Positions 1 to 6,572 of a DNA stretch of 33,326 nt are shown one piece after another. The stretch is from JBASRP01 sp044866075. GTDB lineage: Bacteria; Actinomycetota; AC-67. The DNA lies in NCBI GenBank assembly GCA_044866075.1, contig JBIOTQ010000078.1, forward strand, positions 1 through 33,326. The letters are read 5' to 3'. Within the stretch, counting starts at the first letter, position 1. Each line of letters starts with the position of its first letter. The notes beneath the pieces were generated by a model. The model worked only from the letters and a program-made list of their open reading frames with translations. It searched no databases and was not told the DNA's origin. Position numbers and translations under genes: made by a program.

Positions 1-294
1 TGTGGGGGGTCCACGCCGACTCGTTCGACGGCACCGAGGTCCGCGGCCGCCCAACCGGCGAAGACGGTCACGCGCACCGCGGCGGTCGCGCGAACGACGA
101 CGGTAGCGCGGACGGCCACCCGAACAACCCAGCAGACGGTCGCGGAACCGCGGAGGCCGGTCGCCGACACCGTCAAGGCCCTCGACAACACTCTCACCGC
201 AGTCGTCGGTACGACCGCCAACACCGTTCTCGAGACCGTCGGCCCGACCGTCGAGACGGTCGGCGACATCCTGACCGGGCTGCTCGGCCGCTAG
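1..294 (+). CDS. C-terminal part of an unidentified Thr/Ala/Arg-rich protein
   Basis: Frame 1 is open from the window edge to a TAG at 292-294, giving 97 codons; the start lies outside the window. The first ~50 visible residues are low-complexity, rich in Thr, Ala, Arg and Pro. The last ~40 (VADTVKALDNTL and onward, ending DILTGLLGR) read like an amphipathic helix with TV repeats, including TVLETV and TVETVG. I recognise no domain, so no function is proposed. Its end overlaps, tail to tail, the basic C-terminal tail of the opposite-strand RidA gene by about 100 bases. An open frame this short is not conclusive in GC-rich DNA, but the ordered helical end argues that it is coding. Confidence 0.5.
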   Translation, partial: CGGSTPTRSTAPRSAAAQPAKTVTRTAAVARTTTVARTATRTTQQTVAEPRRPVADTVKALDNTLTAVVGTTANTVLETVGPTVETVGDILTGLLGR

Positions 295-679
295 AGTCGA
301 CGAGCGCGGTCACTTCGATCTCGACCAGGATCGCAGGGTCGACGAACCCTGAGACCGCGACGACGGTGTTCGCCGGGCGGATGTCCCCGAAGACCTCGCC
401 GTGGGCGCGGCCCGCCTCTTCCCACCGCGACGCGTCGGCGACGTAGACCCGCGTTCGAACGACGTCGCTGTAGGACGCGCCCGCCTGGCGCAACGCCTCG
501 CCGATGATGCGCAGCGTTTCACGCGCCTGCCCGTACATGTCGCCGGGCGCCAGGATGGCGCCATCCGTTCCGGCTGCGGCGGTGCCGCTCACCTCGACCA
601 CAGATCCGGCGCGCACGGCGCGCGAGTAGCCGACGATCCTCTCCCAAGGGCGATTCGCGCCGACCAACAGACGTTCCAT
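194..679 (-). CDS. RidA (YjgF/YER057c/UK114) family protein
   Basis: The 161-residue product has a RidA fold over residues ~1-128: SGTAAAGTDG near 31-40, VVRTRVYVADA near 73-83 and ILVEIEVTALV near 117-127. Canonical RidA trimers hydrolyse reactive enamine/imine intermediates from PLP enzymes in the cytoplasm. The catalytic Arg (Arg105 in E. coli RidA, in a PAR-S context) aligns with Asn in RPANTVV, as in Rid subfamilies 4-7, so canonical imine deaminase activity is doubtful. I chose the ATG at 677-679 because GGGAGG lies about 5 bases upstream; a longer frame to 880 adds only low-complexity sequence. The last ~33 residues are Arg/Ser-rich and antisense to the preceding gene's end, so they may be unconserved read-on. 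The gene is divergent from the small ORF and receiver gene. Confidence 0.85.
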   Translation of the reverse strand: MERLLVGANRPWERIVGYSRAVRAGSVVEVSGTAAAGTDGAILAPGDMYGQARETLRIIGEALRQAGASYSDVVRTRVYVADASRWEEAGRAHGEVFGDIRPANTVVAVSGFVDPAILVEIEVTALVDSSGRAARSGCRRPSRRSGRRSRERCWRSYRRLR

Positions 680-795
680 CGGACCCTCCCATGTCGCCGC
701 GTTCGACGCTTTCGTCGCCGACTGGACATGTCGGACCACCTCTTTCCAAAGGGCGAACGCGCTCCTACCATAGGGCCACTCGGTGCCGCGGGTCC

Positions 796-966
796 GTGCA
801 GGATCCCCGCCGGGTCTCGGTTCACCGCCACGGCCGCGGTCGCTCCATCTCCGACGAGGACTGGATCGCGATGCGCGCACACGTCAAGCGAGGACGCGCG
901 GCCGGCCGTGCGTGGTACGGCCGGCACGCGCGTCTCCAATGGGACGAGAGGGGGCTGCGCCTGTGA
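796..966 (+). CDS. Possible small protein, 56 codons, coupled to the receiver gene
   Basis: A GTG at 796 opens a frame ending in a TGA at 964-966. That stop shares a GTGA overlap with the GTG start of the response regulator at 963. The C-terminal half (ISDEDWIAMRAHVKRGRAA, then GRAWYGRHARLQ) has ordinary protein-like composition rather than the Arg/Ser/Pro-only pattern of shadow frames. The frame could also start at the ATG at 691. A weak -10-like TACCAT at 766-771 would put a transcript start just before 796. I do not recognise the protein. It might be a small partner of the receiver protein or a leader ORF for translational coupling; it may also be spurious. Confidence 0.35.
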   Translation: MQDPRRVSVHRHGRGRSISDEDWIAMRAHVKRGRAAGRAWYGRHARLQWDERGLRL

Positions 967-1418
967 AGGTGGACCCGAGGAACGCCCGGGTATTGATCGT
1001 CGACGATCAGGAGATGCATGTGCGGTTGCTGCGCACGATCCTGACGATGGAAGGCTTCTCGAACGTGATGACCACCACCGACCCTCGCGAAGCCCTTCCG
1101 GCGTTCGAGAGGTTCCACCCCGACATCGTTCTCCTCGATCTCATGATGTTCCCCATCGACGGCTTCACCGTCATGCGGCAGATCCAGGATCGCGTCGACG
1201 AAGACGACGAGGTCCCGATCGTGTTCCTCACCGCCGACGTCAACCCCGAACACCGCCACCGCGCGCTCGCCCAAGGCGCGAAGGACTTCCTGTCGAAGCC
1301 CTTCGACCACGACGAGGTCGTCCTGCGCATCCGCAACTTGTTGGAGACGCGGTTGCTCACGCAACGCCTGCGGCAGATGGCCGACGGCGTGAAGGAGCTC
1401 TACACGGCCGCGACCTAG
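963..1418 (+). CDS. Single-domain response regulator (receiver only)
   Basis: The 151-residue product is a CheY-like receiver. The acidic pair is D14-D15 (VLIVDDQ), the phosphoacceptor D59 (IVLLDLMMFPIDG), the switch Thr T90 (VFLTAD) and the Lys K112 (FLSKPF). After the domain there is only a ~35-residue helix (LRIRNLLETRLLTQRLRQM) and no DNA-binding or enzymatic output domain. It therefore probably acts by protein-protein contact, or as a phosphate sink for a kinase encoded elsewhere. The receiver resembles those of RpfG/HD-GYP proteins, but no HD-GYP follows. I chose GTG 963 because the conserved fold begins right after it and it overlaps the upstream small ORF; ATG 939 is an in-frame alternative. 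No kinase gene is adjacent; the nearest is at 25257. Confidence 0.9.
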   Translation: MKVDPRNARVLIVDDQEMHVRLLRTILTMEGFSNVMTTTDPREALPAFERFHPDIVLLDLMMFPIDGFTVMRQIQDRVDEDDEVPIVFLTADVNPEHRHRALAQGAKDFLSKPFDHDEVVLRIRNLLETRLLTQRLRQMADGVKELYTAAT

Positions 1419-1463
1419 ACCTCCGGTCGCAGCGCGATATGCACGGCACCACCATCCACTGCG

Positions 1464-2012
1464 ATGATGCGCGCCGTGGATCTCGCCGTCCTTTCCGATC
1501 TCGTCCTGCCCGGCGCGGACGGTGACGATCATCGCCTCGGCGAGCATTGGGCGGACCGCCCCGTCGTCCTGATCTTCCTCCGGCACTTCGGCTGACTGCA
1601 CTGCCGGCATCACGCCGCGCAGGTGCGCGACGCTTACGAAGGGATCAAAGCAGCGGGAGCCGACGTCGTTGCGATCGGGACGGGTGACGCGCGCTACGCG
1701 CGACGCTTCGTCGACGAGGAGAACATCTCGTTCCCCGTCCTCGCCGACGACGGCGCGGTAGCCGCCCGGGCGGCGAGCGTGAAGCGCGGCTCCGCGTGGA
1801 ACATCCTCGGGCCAGAAACGTACGGCGACTCGATACGCGCCCGGCGCGCGGGTCACAAGATCCATCGGCCGGGCAAACGGGTGTTCCAGCTAGGCGCGAC
1901 CTTCGTGGTCGGCCCCGGCGACGTGGTGCGCTACGAGCACCTGGACCGCAACACCGCCGACCACGCGCCTCTGGACGACGTGATGAAAGCCTTGGTTTCC
2001 GTTACTGGATGA
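1464..2012 (+). CDS. Peroxiredoxin-like (AhpC/TSA_2, SelU/PRXL2-type) protein, probable selenoprotein with in-frame UGA
   Basis: Read from ATG 1464 (ATG 1467 and GTG 1476 are alternatives), the frame is a full PF13911-type thioredoxin-fold protein of 182 residues. The only interruption is a TGA at 1593-1595, codon 44. It falls in the motif FLRHFG-TGA-LHC, exactly where the family has its redox cysteine (FLRHFGCxxC), and the second cysteine (C47) is kept. Homology continues on both sides: DLVLPGADG and RPVVLIFLRHFG before, VVAIGTGDARYARRF and GATFVVGPGDVVRYEH after. Selenocysteine in a UxxC centre is therefore the best reading; vertebrate and fish SelU proteins of this fold use selenocysteine at the same position. 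A stem-loop starts 2 bases after the TGA. The likely role is thiol/peroxide reduction in the cytoplasm. Alternatives are a TGC-to-TGA nonsense mutation or a base error. Ordinary gene calling would begin at GTG 1623 and lose the active site. No sel genes are in the window. The 3' end overlaps the convergent SDR gene by 11 bases. Confidence 0.8.
1598..1626 (+). other. Stem-loop just after the in-frame UGA, candidate bacterial SECIS
   Basis: Folding by eye gives arms GCACUGCCGGC (1598-1608) and GCCGCGCAGGUGC (1614-1626), with a 5-base loop AUCAC. There are 11 pairs (one G-U) and single-base bulges at C1618 and A1621. It starts 2 bases after the TGA at 1593-1595, as expected for bacterial SECIS elements that bind SelB inside the coding sequence. 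It does not carry the E. coli-type loop with a guanine at its first positions, and the loop is slightly closer to the UGA than usual. GC-rich coding DNA forms hairpins readily, so this is supportive only. Confidence 0.4.
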
Positions 2013-2814
2013 CCATCCCGCCGTTCGGCGAGATCCAATGCCCGGTCAGGAACGACGACTCATCGCTCGCGAGGAAGAGCGCCGTGCGCGCGACGTCCTC
2101 CGGCGTGCCCAGACGCCCGAGCGGCGTGCGCGCGATCGCGATCTGCTTCACGAGCTCCGGGATCACCTGCGTCATCGGCGTGTCGATGTAACCGGGGCAG
2201 ATCGCGTTGACGCGGATTTTGCGGGACCCCACCTCCTGCGCGACCGACCGCGTGAAGCCGAGGATGCCCGCCTTCGCTGCGGCGTAATGTGGAATGCCCG
2301 CCTGACCCTGCAGCCCGACGATGCTCGACATGTTCACGATCGCGCCGCCGTTGGTCATCATCTTGATCGCTTCGCGGGTACAGAAGAACGTGCCGTAGAG
2401 GTGCACGCGGAGCATCCGGTCCCACTCGCTCGCCGGCATGTTGACCGTCACGTCCATGTGGGTGCGCACGCCCTCGGGGCTCATCGCCTCGGCCATGAAC
2501 GTCATCACGCGCTGCTCCATCTCGTCGCGGTCCATGCCCGACGTCTCGGCGATGCCGGCGTTGTTGACGAGTACGTCGAGCCCGCCGAGCTTGTCGCGGA
2601 TCTCGCCGAACATCGCGACGACGGCGCTCTCGTCGGCCACGTCGGCCGGAGCCGCGACGCCGGAGCCGATCTCGGCGACCGTCTTCTGCGCAGTCTCCGC
2701 GTTGATGTCGTTGACGGCGACGGTCGCGCCCTCCTCGGCGAAGAGCAGGCTGATCGCCCGGCCGATCCCGGACCCGCCGCCGGTCACCAGAACCTTGCGT
2801 CCCTCGAGCTTCAT
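2002..2814 (-). CDS. SDR-family NAD(P)-dependent oxidoreductase
   Basis: The 270-residue product is a classical short-chain dehydrogenase/reductase. It has the nucleotide-binding TGGGSGIG near residues 11-18, NNAG near 87-90, the active-site Ser in NMSSIVG, and YAAAKAG carrying the catalytic Tyr and Lys. It also has the structural NAICPGYIDTPM and a C-terminal SSFLTGHWISPNGG, as in FabG-like enzymes. An unusual ~30-residue insertion after NNAG (about residues 93-122, rich in Met and Glu) separates it from plain FabG. The substrate cannot be told from sequence; a hydroxyacyl or alcohol dehydrogenase role is typical. GGGAGG lies 6 bases before the ATG. The gene is divergent from the nitroreductase and convergent with the peroxiredoxin-like gene. 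Confidence 0.92.
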   Translation of the reverse strand: MKLEGRKVLVTGGGSGIGRAISLLFAEEGATVAVNDINAETAQKTVAEIGSGVAAPADVADESAVVAMFGEIRDKLGGLDVLVNNAGIAETSGMDRDEMEQRVMTFMAEAMSPEGVRTHMDVTVNMPASEWDRMLRVHLYGTFFCTREAIKMMTNGGAIVNMSSIVGLQGQAGIPHYAAAKAGILGFTRSVAQEVGSRKIRVNAICPGYIDTPMTQVIPELVKQIAIARTPLGRLGTPEDVARTALFLASDESSFLTGHWISPNGGMVIQ

Positions 2815-2907
2815 GATTCGCCTCCCGTAGAAACGTGCGTCGCCCGGCGCGTACTAGAGTCCACCGGCAGCGCGATGCGCAACTCGGCCACACGATGGGA
2901 GGATCGG

Positions 2908-3531
2908 ATGGATCTCGTCGAAGCGATGACCACGCAACGCGCGATAAGACGGTTGAAAACGGACCCGATCGACGACGACGTGCTGCTGCGGATCCTCGAC
3001 CTCGCGATCAAGGCTCCGACCGGCGGCAACCAGCAGGGCTGGGAGTGGATCGTCGTGCGCGATCGCGACGTGAAGCGCGCGCTTGGGAAACAGCTGCGCC
3101 GGGCCTGGCGCCTCTACGGCGGTGCCGGACGGCGTGTGAAGCGCGACGACCCCAAGATGCTGCGCAACCTCGACGCGGTGCAGTGGCAGGTCGATCACTT
3201 CGACGAGGTCCCGGTCCTCGTGATCGCGTGCCTCCACGGCACGCCCTTCCCGTACCCGTGGATCTACCGCGCTTCGCGGTACGGCTCGATCTATCCGGCG
3301 ATCCAGAACCTGCTGCTCGCGGCGCGGGCCGAGGGCCTCGGCGCGGCGCTCACGACGCTGCCGCTCTGGAACCAGATCGCCGCGCGCCGCATCCTGCAGC
3401 TCCCGATCACCGTCGAGCCGGTCGCCGTCGTCCCCCTCGGCTGGCCGCTCGGGAAGTACGGACCGACGACACGCCGGTCGATCAACGAGATCGCGCACCT
3501 CGACCGGTACGGCCGCGCGTTTGTCGATTAA
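2908..3531 (+). CDS. Nitroreductase family protein (FMN-dependent)
   Basis: The 207-residue product begins with the nitroreductase signature: TQRAIRRLKTDPIDDD with the FMN-contacting Arg residues, then AIKAPTGGNQQGWEWIVV. Later it has SIYPAIQNLLLAARAEGLGA and a closing PLGWPLGKYGP, which match the conserved core helix and FMN-binding end of the family. Such enzymes are homodimeric flavoproteins that reduce nitro compounds, quinones or enones with NAD(P)H. The physiological substrate is not evident. ATG 2908 was chosen because a GGGAGGA site sits 4 bases upstream and the conserved domain starts at once. The open frame upstream of it is antisense to the SDR gene and is not coding. Confidence 0.92.
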   Translation: MDLVEAMTTQRAIRRLKTDPIDDDVLLRILDLAIKAPTGGNQQGWEWIVVRDRDVKRALGKQLRRAWRLYGGAGRRVKRDDPKMLRNLDAVQWQVDHFDEVPVLVIACLHGTPFPYPWIYRASRYGSIYPAIQNLLLAARAEGLGAALTTLPLWNQIAARRILQLPITVEPVAVVPLGWPLGKYGPTTRRSINEIAHLDRYGRAFVD

Positions 3532-3611
3532 TGACACCGCTGTAATCGTCACACCCGTCTCGTACGCTGTCCGGTGATGCGTAGGGTTGGTTCGCGATGT
3601 TTCTCGCTCTG

Positions 3612-3636
3612 GCTACCGGAGGCTGCGGCCGGTAGC
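3612..3636. repeat. Inverted repeat ahead of the helicase-nuclease operon
   Basis: A perfect 8-bp inverted repeat, GCTACCGG (3612-3619) and CCGGTAGC (3629-3636), with a 9-base spacer, ends 14 bases before the ATG at 3651. It could be an operator, or a leader hairpin that covers the ribosome binding region, which otherwise shows no clear Shine-Dalgarno. There is no T-run after it, so a terminator for the upstream nitroreductase is unlikely. Confidence 0.4.
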
Positions 3637-3650
3637 GTCGCCGCGACCTC

Positions 3651-6572
3651 ATGAGCAACCGAGACAAGCTCCTCGACCTCTCGAGCGGACGGATGCTCGT
3701 CTCCGGGCCGCCGGGCTCGGGCAAGACGCGCCTGCTCGTCGAGCGGTTCGCGCGACTGATCGAGTCCGGCGCCGACCCCGAGCGCGTGCTGCTGATCACG
3801 CTCAACCGGCGCGCGGCGCGCGAGGCGCGGGACGTGCTCCTGAAGCGTCTGGCCCGCTCGTTGCCCGCACTTCAGGTGCACACCGCACACTCGTTCGCGT
3901 ACGGAGTGCTCGGCAGGCGGTTCGACGAGCTCGGGTACGCCGAGGCGCCGCAAGTCCTGACCGCCGCCGAGCAGTACGCGACGGTGCGCGAGCTGTTGCT
4001 GAACGACCGGGCGGCGCTATGGCCCCGCCTCGACCCTCTGCGAACTGTGCGCGGGTTCGCGCGCGAGATCGCCGACTTCGTGCTCCGCGCCCAGGAACGG
4101 CTGTACGCCCCGGCGGCGCTCCGCGCGGAGGTCGGTCGGAGCGGCCGCGAGGCGTACGGCGAGGTCGCCGACTTCTTCGAGCGCTACCTCGAGGTGATGA
4201 GCGCGTCGAACCGCGTCGACTTCGCCGGACTGCTGCACCAAGCCGTGGTCGCGCTGCAGGGCGGTCTTCGCGAGGACGACCGCGCCGATCACCTCCTGAT
4301 CGACGACTACCAGGACATCACGCCGGCCGCGGAAGCGATCGTGGCGGCGCTGGCCGAGGGGGCGTCGTCCACGCTCGTGACCGCCGATCCCGGCGGACAC
4401 GTCTTCGGTTACCGCGGAGGTTCTCTCGAGCCGCTGCACCGCATCGACGCGGTACTCGGGCCGGAAAGGATCGAGCTCGACGGCGCCGCGCGACTCGACG
4501 TGGCGGCGCTCGCCGCTCTCGACGAGCCTTCGGCGACCCCGCCCGACGCGCCGCCGGCGCGCGTCGAGGCGCGCTGTTACGTGCATCCCGGGGAAGAGGC
4601 CGATGCGATCGCGCACGAGCTCCTCCGCGCGCGCGTCGACGACCGGGTCGCGTGGGAACGGATGGCCGTCATCGTCCGCCGGTACGGCGAGTACCTGATG
4701 GCCCTGCGTCACGCCCTGACCCGGCACGGGATCCCGTTCGTCGTTCTCGGCGAGGCGTCGGCCGTCGCCGCCGAGCCGGCCAACCGTCCCGTCATCGAGC
4801 TCCTGCGCTACGCGATCTTCCCCGAGCGCCGCGACGACCTCCTCGAGCCGGTGCTCTCCTCGCCCGTATGCGGGCTCGACCCGCATGCGTCGCGGCGGCT
4901 CCGGCGCGCGGCGCGCCACCGCGGGATCCGGCTGTACGAGCTCGTTCACGACGCGGATCTCGACGATCTCGACGCCGACCTCCGCGAGGCCGTCGAGCGA
5001 TTCCGGATGCTCGTCGCGGGGCTCGAGGAGCGCGCGCCGACGGATCCACCCGACGACGTGTTCTTCTGGCTCTGGTCGAACCTTCCGCACGCGGCGACGC
5101 TCGTTGCGGAGGAGAGACACCGCGACCTCGACGCGCTCTCCGCGCTGGGCGACATCATCGGGCGCTTCACCGAGCGCCGCGGCGAGGGCGCGCGGATGAT
5201 CGACTACCTCGAGACGCTCGAGGCCGCGGAGTTCGGCCCCGACCCGTGGGTGCTGCCGGAGGAGCGGCGCCCGCACGCCGTCCAGGTCGTCTCCGCGCAC
5301 CGCACGCACGGCCTGGCATTCGAGCTCGTTTGCGTGGCCGGCTGTGTCGAGGGCGAGTTCCCTGCGCCGCGCCGCGCGTCGGCGCTCGTCGACATCGACG
5401 ACCTGATCGCACCGCGTGGTCCAGCGGAGCGCCACCGCGAGTCGCTCGCCGAGGAACGGCGCCTGTTCCGCCTGGCCGTCACGCGCGCGACGGGTCGCAC
5501 GATCCTGTTCGCGAGCGAGTCACCGAGCGGCATGAACCCGCGCACGCCATCGCGGTACGCGAATCGGATCGGGTTCGCCGACTGGAGCCGGGACGGATCG
5601 GGCGGGCGGGTGGAATCGGAGTGGTCCCCATCCGGGGCCAATGAGGCGTCTTCGCTGCGCTCGCTCGAAGCCGAGCTGCGGTCGAGCCTAGCCGACGCGT
5701 CCGCAGCGGCTCCCGCGCGGCTCGCGGCACTCGCCGCGCTGCCCCGCACCGGCGCGGACCCCGCGACGTGGTGGGGGAGCCGCGATTGGACAGAGCCCGG
5801 CCTCCCTCTGTACGAGGCCGAGATCCGAACGTCCTACAGCCGCCTCTCCAACATGGAGGACTGCGCGCTCAAATACCTCTACGAGGTCGAGATGGGTCTC
5901 GACCCCGAGCAGTCGTTCCAGATGTGGCTCGGCTCGGTGATCCACGACATCATCGACCGCGTCCAACGCGGTGAGATCGCGCGAGACGAGGAGACGATCC
6001 ACGCCGCTCTCGCCGATGCGTGGCGCCCCGAGCTCTTCCCCAACCGCGCGATCGAGCACCGTCGCCGCCTCGACGCACAGGAGATGCTGCGCCGCTGGAT
6101 GAAGGGCGAGCAGGCGCAGGTCGAGCACTCCGAGGTCGGCTTCGAGTATCCGCTCGGCGACGCGGTGATCCGCGGGAAGATCGACGCGATCTTCGGCATG
6201 TCCAACGGGAACCTGCGTCTCGTCGATTACAAGACCAGCCGCTGGGCGCCGCCGAAAGAAGAGGTCGAGGGTAACCTGCAGCTCGCTGCGTACTACCTCG
6301 CGATGCGGCGCGACGAGAACCTCAAAGCGCTCCGGAAGAAGACCGGATACCTACAGCTGTCTTTTCTCGGGTCGTTGTACGGCGAGGGGTTCGCCGTTCG
6401 CGGCTTCCCGCCGCGCGAGGGGTACGAGGAGTGGGCAGAGCAGACGATCACCGACCTCGTCGCGAAGATCCGCGCCGAGTCGTTCGCCCCCAACCCGTCC
6501 GCCGACTGCATGTGGTGCGAGTTCAAGCCGATCTGTCCGCTGTGGCCGCAGGGCGGTGAGGCGGTCCGATGA
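3651..6572 (+). CDS. adnA: AdnA-like UvrD-type helicase/RecB-type nuclease subunit with a degenerate motor
   Basis: The 973-residue protein has an N-terminal superfamily 1 motor and a C-terminal RecB-like nuclease with an Fe-S site. Walker A is intact (GPPGSGKT, 19-26). Walker B reads DDYQD (218-222), with Asp replacing the usual catalytic Glu. Motif III is DPGGHVFGYRGG (246-257), losing the normal Gln, and motif V is AHRTHGLAFE instead of HKAKGLE. The nuclease looks complete: H765, D845, D859-Y-K861, then QLAAYYL. Four cysteines (C738, C953, C956, C962) fit the Fe-S clasp of AddB/AdnAB nucleases. Actinobacterial AdnAB resects DNA double-strand breaks, and the mycobacterial AdnA motor is reported as dispensable, which fits this gene. 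It overlaps the next gene by ATGA. The A/B assignment rests on order, size and motor state. Confidence 0.85.
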   Translation: MSNRDKLLDLSSGRMLVSGPPGSGKTRLLVERFARLIESGADPERVLLITLNRRAAREARDVLLKRLARSLPALQVHTAHSFAYGVLGRRFDELGYAEAPQVLTAAEQYATVRELLLNDRAALWPRLDPLRTVRGFAREIADFVLRAQERLYAPAALRAEVGRSGREAYGEVADFFERYLEVMSASNRVDFAGLLHQAVVALQGGLREDDRADHLLIDDYQDITPAAEAIVAALAEGASSTLVTADPGGHVFGYRGGSLEPLHRIDAVLGPERIELDGAARLDVAALAALDEPSATPPDAPPARVEARCYVHPGEEADAIAHELLRARVDDRVAWERMAVIVRRYGEYLMALRHALTRHGIPFVVLGEASAVAAEPANRPVIELLRYAIFPERRDDLLEPVLSSPVCGLDPHASRRLRRAARHRGIRLYELVHDADLDDLDADLREAVERFRMLVAGLEERAPTDPPDDVFFWLWSNLPHAATLVAEERHRDLDALSALGDIIGRFTERRGEGARMIDYLETLEAAEFGPDPWVLPEERRPHAVQVVSAHRTHGLAFELVCVAGCVEGEFPAPRRASALVDIDDLIAPRGPAERHRESLAEERRLFRLAVTRATGRTILFASESPSGMNPRTPSRYANRIGFADWSRDGSGGRVESEWSPSGANEASSLRSLEAELRSSLADASAAAPARLAALAALPRTGADPATWWGSRDWTEPGLPLYEAEIRTSYSRLSNMEDCALKYLYEVEMGLDPEQSFQMWLGSVIHDIIDRVQRGEIARDEETIHAALADAWRPELFPNRAIEHRRRLDAQEMLRRWMKGEQAQVEHSEVGFEYPLGDAVIRGKIDAIFGMSNGNLRLVDYKTSRWAPPKEEVEGNLQLAAYYLAMRRDENLKALRKKTGYLQLSFLGSLYGEGFAVRGFPPREGYEEWAEQTITDLVAKIRAESFAPNPSADCMWCEFKPICPLWPQGGEAVR

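Noticed and set aside
401..1525. Long plus-strand open frame across the RidA gene and receiver gene
   Set aside because: Its translation is Arg/Pro/His-rich low complexity; it is a shadow of the real genes in other frames of GC-rich DNA.
1593..1625. Treating the TGA at 1593 as a gene boundary, with the gene starting at GTG 1623
   Set aside because: That start removes the conserved strand and both redox residues, while family similarity clearly continues upstream in the same frame.
2038..2907. Upstream extension of the nitroreductase frame
   Set aside because: It is antisense to the SDR gene; the real start at 2908 has a good ribosome site.
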